This document shows, one piece after another, positions 1 to 6,368 of a stretch of DNA of 13,685 nucleotides (position 1 is its first letter; every line of letters starts with the position of its first letter). The notes under the pieces were generated by a model. That model ran no database searches and was not told the origin of the DNA. It saw nothing but the letters and a program-made list of their open reading frames with translations. The translations under genes and the position numbers were made by a program. The stretch is from JBCCSZ01 sp039199225 (lineage in GTDB: Bacteria; Bacteroidota; Bacteroidia; Chitinophagales; Saprospiraceae). The DNA is taken from NCBI GenBank assembly GCA_039199225.1, contig JBCCSZ010000220.1:1-13685 (forward strand), given 5' to 3'.

Positions 1-30
1 CGAGTGGTGGCAATACATTGTTCATGCTGA
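1..30. other. Edge sequence that does not continue the adenylation domain
   Basis: On the minus strand, the bases from about position 30 down to 1 should encode the A3 core of the adenylation domain. None of the three minus-strand frames gives T-S-G-x-T-G: one stops at 24-22, and the others read HISMNNV and AYQHEQC. A single frameshift therefore does not restore the domain. The stretch is too short to identify. It could be a real recombination junction, or foreign or erroneous bases at the end of an assembled contig. Confidence 0.5.
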
Positions 31-1272
31 TATGCAGGCCAAGTCTGTACCCTTAACATCCATTTGAAAGGCTTCGCTGTTGGTAGATAAAATATCGCCG
101 ATGGATGCTTCTATATCTACAAAACTCACTTCCGTCATTTCCAAGTCCTTGGTAAATTCTGCTCGGGTAAAAACAACCTTCATATTGGAATCTCCCAAAA
201 TCTTGCGGATGCGTTCGGGTGGAAAATTTGGATCGATTGGTACATAGGCGGCTCCCGCCTTTAAAATTCCATAGATGGAAGGAATCAGATAAGTATCCCT
301 TTGGAGCATGACCCCTACGAGGTCTCCTTTGCCAACTCCCTTTTCATTTTGTAAATACCAAGCAATCTTTTCCGAATACTCGCTCAGGTCGCCATACGTC
401 AGCCGAGTTTCACCACAAACAACCGCCACTCGGTCGCGGCTTTGTTGCACTTGCTTTTCAAACAGAGAAACAATCGTCTCTTCTTTTTGATAATCACAAT
501 GGGTATTGTTGAATTCAGAAGTCAGTTGCTCCTTTTCTTCAGGACGTAGAAACGGCAATTGCTCGATCGGACTTTCCTTATCCGTCAGGACTTGTTCCAA
601 AAAGAAAAAATAGCGATCGGCCAAAGAGGCGATGTAAGTAGAATCGTATTGACTGCCTCGGTAATAGATGTCTACAGAAAACTCATTCTTCACTCGAAAA
701 CAAAACAGCAGATCCGCAGAAATTCCATCGAATGCCTCCTTTTGTTGCACACCTTCCAACAGCATACAAATGGCAGGAAATTGTTCTGTGCCAGCCTGTA
801 CATTTTCCATGATTTTATCGAGCGGATAATCCGAATGCCGAATAGCTTCGATCAGCGCATCCTTTACTTCCAGCAAAAAAGTCCGAAAACTCTTTCCCTG
901 AAAGTCATCCATCCGAAGAGGAAATACCCCTTTGCCCTCTTGCTTTGTTGTAGAAGAAGCATAGGAGGCTGTAAATAGACAAACATCTGAGCAGGAAGCA
1001 TATTTCTGCGTAAAGACACCCAAGGCTGCCAACAGAACGATGTGCTGTGCTTTGGCCGAAGGTGCAAAGTTACCAAGGGCATCCGCTAGCGCAGGCGAAG
1101 CCGTAGCCGTATGGATTTGAAGGGTATCGGCAGCCGTAGCAGTAGACTCCAAACTTTGATCGAAATAAGTTTCGAACTCAAATCCATCTAAGCGCTGCTT
1201 CCAGTAGTTGCGCGCTCTGAGGTTGCGGTTGGCTTCCAGTGCATTGAGGTCTAGTGAAGAATGAGTGGACAT
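22..1272 (-). CDS. NRPS fragment: half condensation domain plus adenylation domain cut at motif A3
   Basis: The start is the ATG at 1272, 16 bases after the previous stop, with an AGGA stretch just upstream. Residues 20-235 match the C-terminal half of a condensation domain: they begin at the conserved Y-W-K-x-R-L stretch and include a C6-like HSDYPLDKIMENV. The N-terminal half with HHxxxDG is absent, so this part cannot catalyse condensation alone. An A domain begins near residue 250, with A1 LTYGDL (291-296) and A2 LKAGAAYVPID (337-347). At residues 410-412 (D-L-A) the Y-T-S-G-S-T-G motif should follow. Instead the frame reads C-I-S-A and stops. Without A3 and the pocket the A domain is non-functional and its substrate cannot be predicted. 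Either the gene is truly truncated or the window edge carries a wrong join; a normal NRPS would continue well beyond position 1. The family call is secure; the stop codon is not. Confidence 0.85.
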   Translation of the reverse strand: MSTHSSLDLNALEANRNLRARNYWKQRLDGFEFETYFDQSLESTATAADTLQIHTATASPALADALGNFAPSAKAQHIVLLAALGVFTQKYASCSDVCLFTASYASSTTKQEGKGVFPLRMDDFQGKSFRTFLLEVKDALIEAIRHSDYPLDKIMENVQAGTEQFPAICMLLEGVQQKEAFDGISADLLFCFRVKNEFSVDIYYRGSQYDSTYIASLADRYFFFLEQVLTDKESPIEQLPFLRPEEKEQLTSEFNNTHCDYQKEETIVSLFEKQVQQSRDRVAVVCGETRLTYGDLSEYSEKIAWYLQNEKGVGKGDLVGVMLQRDTYLIPSIYGILKAGAAYVPIDPNFPPERIRKILGDSNMKVVFTRAEFTKDLEMTEVSFVDIEASIGDILSTNSEAFQMDVKGTDLACISA

Positions 1273-1288
1273 ATCCTATGAGTTGAGG

Positions 1289-4200
1289 CTAAAATTTGAA
1301 AGAAATATCGTCTTCGATCGTTTCGACAGCTACTTGAGTGCCACCAATCAGGTCGATGATGCCAGCAGTGGGATCTTCCGTAATCTTTTCTACCAGCTTT
1401 GTGAATTGCGCGCTGAACAAGGTCATGTCCTCTTCAGAAAAATAATCCGACAGATATTCCATTCTGAAGTTGAAAGCATCCTCTGCTTCGTTGACATACA
1501 TTGTGATTGGATATTTCGTTGCTGTCTTACCGTAGTTGAAACTGGCAAAATCCTCTGTTTCTGGCAGCGCTTCTTTTTCAAAGTTTTGATAGACAAACAT
1601 CACCTTGAAAAGGTCTTCTACCCGATCCGCTTTGATGTTGTTTAGGCCACTGATCAAGTCGATTAAATCAAATGATTGGTTGCTGTTGGCTTGTACCAAT
1701 TCTTTATGGACCTGCTCTGCAAAATTCTTGAAGGAATCATTCATATTCATGGCGTAGCGAATCGGAAGTGTCTTGGCAAACATACCGACGACCTTTTCCA
1801 GTTCTTGCTGTATTCTACCCGTAGAATTGATCCCGATGACCATATCGTCTTGCCCACTGAATTGTGCTAGGTAGAGATAAAAGACAGAGAACAGTGAAGA
1901 AAAGTTTGTGACGTTCTTTTCAGCAAGCGACTTCAACAAGGGATCAATGGTATTTTTGGCAATACTAAAATCCAAAAACTGCCCATCTGCTTTCTCTTGA
2001 TCGACCTTTTTATTGGATAGAGGGAAGTTGAAGTCCGGTACTTGGCTTTTAAACTTACCCATCCAAAAACCTTTGTAGGAATTGTAGTTTTCCGATTGGC
2101 GCAAATCGTATTCCCACTCTGCAAAGTCTTTGTATTGAATGCTTAGTGGCACCAGGGTTTCGTCATTGTACAGCTTGGCAAAATCTGCAAATAAAATCAT
2201 TTGGGACATGCCATCACAAACAATGTGGTGTACATCTACGGCAAAGAATCTTCTGTTGTCTTTTGCCTGTATGATGGCAGCACGGAGGAGTGGTGCGCGT
2301 TCCAAATCAAATGGACGAACGAAGGCAGAAATGGCTTCATCGGCATCCTTGTCTGAACAGTCGATTTGTGCCAATTCAATGTCAACGGCATCTTGTACGA
2401 CCTGCGTTACCTTGCCACCTTCGGATTTGAAGGAAGTCCGGAAGCTTTCGTGCCGTTGTACCAACTTTTGCAAAACAGCCTTGAGCTTTTCCAAATCGGG
2501 ATGACCTTTGATCTCCCAGGCCATCGGGATGTTGTAGGCCGTATTGGAGGCGTCGAGTTTGTAGTTGAAAAAGATTCTCTCCTGTGCAGCCGACAAGCGG
2601 TAGGCAGATTTTTCTGCAGCCTTTGAGATCACTAAGGCATTGTCCGTCGTCTTACTGCGAATAAAGCTCGCTTGCTTGCGAATGGTGAGATTATTGAACA
2701 GCTCCACCAAGGTAATACGCACTTCGAACTCTGTATATATCCTGGCAATCAAGCGCATAATACTCAGCGAATTTCCACCTACCTTATTGAAGTTTTCCTC
2801 TACCGAAATGGGTTTGTCTCCCAAAATCTGATGCCAGATATTGAGCAGCCTGATCTCCGTTTCATTGACGGGTTCGACCAAGTTCTTTTCCGTTTCTTCG
2901 AGGCTGGCTTGCAGTTGGCGCAAGTCGATTTTACCATTGGAGAGCAGCGGAAATTGATCGACCATTACGATATTTGAAGGAATCATGTATTCCGGCAAGT
3001 TCTTTTTCAGGTAGACATCCAATTCTTCGGTCAGATAAACGCTGCGCGGCATATCGTCTGTCGCAATGACAAAAGCCACCAAAAATTGGTTTTGAACACC
3101 CGTGCTTCCTTCCTCCGTTTGTAGCACCACTACGGCATTCTTCACAAAAGCATATTGAAAGATGACCCTTTCAATTTCGTCTAGCTCAATGCGGATACCT
3201 CTGAGTTTGATTTGACGATCTTCGCGTCCCAGCAATTCTACGGCCCCATTGACCAACTTTCTGGCGCGATCCCCTGTGCGATAAGCGATGAGGGTTTGAT
3301 CCCCTTCCTGAATTTCCACAAAGCGTTCTTCGGTCAACGCTGGTAGCTTCCAGTATCCTTTGGAGGTGTGAGCGGAGACAATGTACAAGTCACCCGGAAC
3401 GAGTTTATTGCAAAGCTTTCCATCTTTATTGAGGATGCGCAATTCATTATTGGCAATGGGCTTACCGATGGGAATGCGTGCCTTGAGCGAATCAGTCGGC
3501 TTGATGCGGTAAAAAGAACTGATCATGGTCGCCTCCGTCGTTCCATACATATTGACCAACTGGATGCGCTCGCCAAAGGTGCTGTACCAATCCTTCAATT
3601 CACCCGGAATGATTTTCTCCCCGGAAAGCAAAATGTACTTCAAGTCTTGGAAATACTTACTGCTCAGAGATGGATCATTGAAAATGCGGAAGACGCTTGG
3701 TACGCAGTGGATGAGGTTGATTTTTTGGGTATCTATCCAGGAGATCATTACTTCCGGATCGAAGAAATTCTTTTCAGCCGTTGGCATGCAAATCGTGGCA
3801 CCAGCGAAGAGTGGTACGAAAATATCTCGGAGAAAAGCATCAAAATAAGGGCTGATGAATTGGCTGCAACGGAAGGATTCATCGATCTGAAATTCTGCCA
3901 CTTCCCATTCCACAAAGTTGAGCAAACTTTTATTCTTTCCGATGATTCCCTTGGGCTTGCCCGTAGAACCGGAGGTAAAATATACATACAAGCTGTCTTC
4001 ACCATCAAACTCGGGATACATTATTTCTTCGGCCTCCTTCTCTTGTACCGCTTCGGTCAATTGATCGAAATAGAAAAACTGCAGCTTTTCAGCTTCTGGT
4101 ATTTTATTTAATCGATTGGCATTGCTTGCAGTGATTACATATTTCAAATCCAGATCGGCCAGGAGGGTTTTCAATCTTTCGTCGGGCAGTGCGCCATCGA

Positions 4201-4441
4201 GAAATACAAAAGTACAACGCGCGTTCATCACACCGATCATTGCACAGATCAAATCAGGATTATTGGTCAGCTGGATACCAACAACTGTCTCCTTTTCCAG
4301 ATTTTGAGTCAACAGGCTGCGGGTGATGGCATTGGACTTAGCCAAGAGAGAGGCGTAGGACATTTGCATTTGGCCGTATTCTATGGCCGTGCGATTGGAA
4401 AAAGCCTGCAAGCATCCGATCAGTTTATTTTGAAAATTCAT
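1289..4441 (-). CDS. NRPS, A-PCP-C, starting directly with an adenylation domain
   Basis: This 1050-residue NRPS loads one amino acid and passes the chain on. Counting from the ATG at 4441, the A domain spans about residues 10-510, with A1 MSYASL, A3 FTSGSTGKPKG (155-165), a variant A5 NMYGTTEAT, A7 YRTGDRAR, A8 RGIRIELDEIE and A10 NGKIDLRQL with Lys504. The usual A2 motif is poorly kept (MNARCTFVFLD). The pocket reads D-A-R-H-L-S-M-M-I-K. Asp and Lys at its ends point to an alpha-amino acid, but I cannot name the side chain. The PCP has VGGNSLS with Ser558. The C domain at about 612-1040 has HHIVCDG at 738-744. An in-frame TTG at 4471 would add ten residues, nearly touching the asnB stop. 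I prefer the ATG because the domain fold begins right after it. There is no C domain in front: the one ending the megasynthase should serve it. The closing C domain serves the next gene. Confidence 0.94.
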   Translation of the reverse strand: MNFQNKLIGCLQAFSNRTAIEYGQMQMSYASLLAKSNAITRSLLTQNLEKETVVGIQLTNNPDLICAMIGVMNARCTFVFLDGALPDERLKTLLADLDLKYVITASNANRLNKIPEAEKLQFFYFDQLTEAVQEKEAEEIMYPEFDGEDSLYVYFTSGSTGKPKGIIGKNKSLLNFVEWEVAEFQIDESFRCSQFISPYFDAFLRDIFVPLFAGATICMPTAEKNFFDPEVMISWIDTQKINLIHCVPSVFRIFNDPSLSSKYFQDLKYILLSGEKIIPGELKDWYSTFGERIQLVNMYGTTEATMISSFYRIKPTDSLKARIPIGKPIANNELRILNKDGKLCNKLVPGDLYIVSAHTSKGYWKLPALTEERFVEIQEGDQTLIAYRTGDRARKLVNGAVELLGREDRQIKLRGIRIELDEIERVIFQYAFVKNAVVVLQTEEGSTGVQNQFLVAFVIATDDMPRSVYLTEELDVYLKKNLPEYMIPSNIVMVDQFPLLSNGKIDLRQLQASLEETEKNLVEPVNETEIRLLNIWHQILGDKPISVEENFNKVGGNSLSIMRLIARIYTEFEVRITLVELFNNLTIRKQASFIRSKTTDNALVISKAAEKSAYRLSAAQERIFFNYKLDASNTAYNIPMAWEIKGHPDLEKLKAVLQKLVQRHESFRTSFKSEGGKVTQVVQDAVDIELAQIDCSDKDADEAISAFVRPFDLERAPLLRAAIIQAKDNRRFFAVDVHHIVCDGMSQMILFADFAKLYNDETLVPLSIQYKDFAEWEYDLRQSENYNSYKGFWMGKFKSQVPDFNFPLSNKKVDQEKADGQFLDFSIAKNTIDPLLKSLAEKNVTNFSSLFSVFYLYLAQFSGQDDMVIGINSTGRIQQELEKVVGMFAKTLPIRYAMNMNDSFKNFAEQVHKELVQANSNQSFDLIDLISGLNNIKADRVEDLFKVMFVYQNFEKEALPETEDFASFNYGKTATKYPITMYVNEAEDAFNFRMEYLSDYFSEEDMTLFSAQFTKLVEKITEDPTAGIIDLIGGTQVAVETIEDDISFKF

Positions 4442-4472
4442 CTTTTGAATGGTATTTTTTTGTGGTGGCAAA

Positions 4473-6332
4473 TCAATTGAAAAATTTATCCAGTAAAATC
4501 CCGAAGGTTAGGACAGTGATCAGCAAATCATTTTCGTAGGGCCAGTTGACTTTAAAGCCATCTTTTCTGTAAACATTTTTAAGCGCCTCTACCTTATCGG
4601 GATTGAAAAAACCCTGTCTTTTTATCAGATCGTACGACAGAATATCATTGACGTATTCGATGTTGTTTTGCAGTAGGTATGGACTGCCGGGCGCAACGAA
4701 GTGGAATTTCTCTCTTTCGATGACTTGCTTCGGTACAAAGCGTCCAGCCATTTTCCGAAGGATGTACTTTTCTGTCAAATCCTTCAGCTTTAAGTCGGAA
4801 GGTAGTTTGGTTGAAAACTCCACGAGATTTTTATCCAAGAATGGATAGCGGGCTTCCACGGAATTGGCCAGGGCCATTCGATCGCCATGATCGGAAACGA
4901 GGTGATCGACCAAGCGAATTTTGTAGTCGATGTAAGCGCGCTTGTTCAGCACATCGCGATTGCGAATCCGTTCTTTGTTGATCAGGTGGTAATTGAGACA
5001 ATTGACATCCCCATAGGAAGCATTAAGTTGCTCAGAGTACAAGCCTTTCTTGATGGCATCGTATTCGACAAAGTTTCTTTCGTAGTAAAAATCCGGATCA
5101 CCCCACAACTTTTCGCGAATGGCTTTTTCTTCCTCACTCACTGGATTGTCGACCAACTTCATGGCGCGCATTTTATCAAAGCGATAGCCGACGTAGCCTG
5201 CAAAAAATTCATCGGCGCCTTCTCCCGAAAGGATGACTTTGATGCCCTTGGAACGTACCGCCTCAGAAAGAGCCAAAGAAGCCGTGTTATAAGTTTCCTT
5301 TATGGGACACTCGCTGTGGTAAACAGAATTTTGGAGCCGCTCACTGATGTCTGTAAAATGAAACAGCTTTTGATTGAGGCGAGCGTTCCCTTCTTTTGCC
5401 ACCAACTTTTGATAGAATGATTCGGAATGCTCCGAGTCGGAAAAGTCAATAGAAAAAGCATCTTTTCGCACCTCCGGGTGCATCTGGTTGACCTTCATGG
5501 CAATCATGGAAGAATCCAGGCCGCCGCTCAGGTACAGAGCCAATGGGACATCCGAACGCAAGCGCAGGCGAATGGAATCTTCGAACAAGGCTTCCAGTTC
5601 ATCTATGTAAGCATCTTCGGGTTTGCCATTCATCGGCCGTTCGCCTTCGGGATACACCAGGTCCCAGTATTCCTTCTTATGTATTTCCCCTTCCGGACTC
5701 ACCCGTAGGAAGTGACCGTTTTCGAGGCTGTGGATGTTTTTGAACATGGTCCGCGGGCTCACTAGACCAGCAAAGGTCATCACCTGATCCAATCCGACAG
5801 TATCCACTTCGGGTCGTACCAAGGGGTGTTGAAGGATGGCTTTGATTTCCGAACCGAAGATGAAAGTCTCATTGACCATCGTATAGTACAAAGGCACGAT
5901 TCCCATTTGATCGCGGGCGCAGAAGAGCATTTTTTTGCGTTTGTCGTACAGCGCAAAAGCAAATTGACCGTTGAGCTTATTGAGAAAGTCGATACCATAG
6001 GTTTCGTACAAATGCACGATGACTTCGACATCCGATTCTGTTCGGAATTTGTGACCCGCTTTGCGCAGTTCTTCGCGAAGTTCGATGTAGTTGAACACTT
6101 CACCATTGCAAATCAGCGCGATGGATTCATCTTCATTGAAAATGGGTTGCATTCCATTGCCGAGGCCAATGATGCTCAAGCGGCTAAAACCATAGGCGAC
6201 ATTGTCAAACAGTAAGGTTTTTTGGTCGTCTGGTCCACGATGGATCAGCGTTTTGACCATATCCCCTACTATTTTTTCATCGCCCGGATTTACATCTCCG
6301 TTGAATTTGACAAATCCGCAAATTCCACACAT
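4473..6332 (-). CDS. asnB: Glutamine-dependent asparagine synthetase / AsnB-type amidotransferase
   Basis: This 619-residue protein belongs to the class II glutamine amidotransferase family, which uses ATP to activate a carboxylate and ammonia from glutamine to turn it into an amide. The start is fixed by MCGICGF: Cys2 becomes the N-terminal nucleophile after Met removal. The glutaminase half shows HRGPDD, Arg51, NGE at 76-78 and Asp101. The synthetase half shows the pyrophosphate loop SGGLDSS at 269-275, SGEGADEFFAGY at 369-380 and DRMALANSVEARYPFLD at 484-500. All catalytic features are present, so both half reactions look functional. The protein is somewhat longer than E. coli AsnB (about 554 residues), with extra length mostly toward the C-terminus. 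It lies between two NRPS genes that share a split module. It may therefore supply asparagine as a building block or amidate a carboxylate on the nascent product. The family call is firm; the substrate is not known. Confidence 0.95.
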   Translation of the reverse strand: MCGICGFVKFNGDVNPGDEKIVGDMVKTLIHRGPDDQKTLLFDNVAYGFSRLSIIGLGNGMQPIFNEDESIALICNGEVFNYIELREELRKAGHKFRTESDVEVIVHLYETYGIDFLNKLNGQFAFALYDKRKKMLFCARDQMGIVPLYYTMVNETFIFGSEIKAILQHPLVRPEVDTVGLDQVMTFAGLVSPRTMFKNIHSLENGHFLRVSPEGEIHKKEYWDLVYPEGERPMNGKPEDAYIDELEALFEDSIRLRLRSDVPLALYLSGGLDSSMIAMKVNQMHPEVRKDAFSIDFSDSEHSESFYQKLVAKEGNARLNQKLFHFTDISERLQNSVYHSECPIKETYNTASLALSEAVRSKGIKVILSGEGADEFFAGYVGYRFDKMRAMKLVDNPVSEEEKAIREKLWGDPDFYYERNFVEYDAIKKGLYSEQLNASYGDVNCLNYHLINKERIRNRDVLNKRAYIDYKIRLVDHLVSDHGDRMALANSVEARYPFLDKNLVEFSTKLPSDLKLKDLTEKYILRKMAGRFVPKQVIEREKFHFVAPGSPYLLQNNIEYVNDILSYDLIKRQGFFNPDKVEALKNVYRKDGFKVNWPYENDLLITVLTFGILLDKFFN

Positions 6333-6368
6333 AACATTAATTTTAAAGAAGTGAAAAGGATACTATTG
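6333..6368 (-). promoter_or_regulatory. Short A/T-rich leader between megasynthase and asnB
   Basis: These 36 bases separate the megasynthase stop codon from the asnB start. Read on the minus strand, the bases next to the ATG are rich in A and T (TAAAATTAATGTT), with no Shine-Dalgarno match close to the start. This is the usual appearance of translation starts in Bacteroidota. No hairpin with a T-run is visible, so I see no terminator, and the space is short for an independent promoter. Co-transcription with the flanking genes is the simplest reading. Confidence 0.45.

Noticed and set aside
3368..4111. Plus-strand open frame of 247 codons
   Set aside because: It lies antisense inside the A domain of the 4441-1289 NRPS, which has continuous core motifs. 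The translation shows no recognisable domain, so it is a coding shadow.
4887..5420. Plus-strand open frame of 177 codons
   Set aside because: It is antisense to the asnB synthetase half, whose motifs are intact, and shows no motif or plausible start context of its own.
6333..6368. Transcription terminator between the megasynthase and asnB
   Set aside because: No inverted repeat followed by a T-run is visible on the minus strand in these 36 bases.
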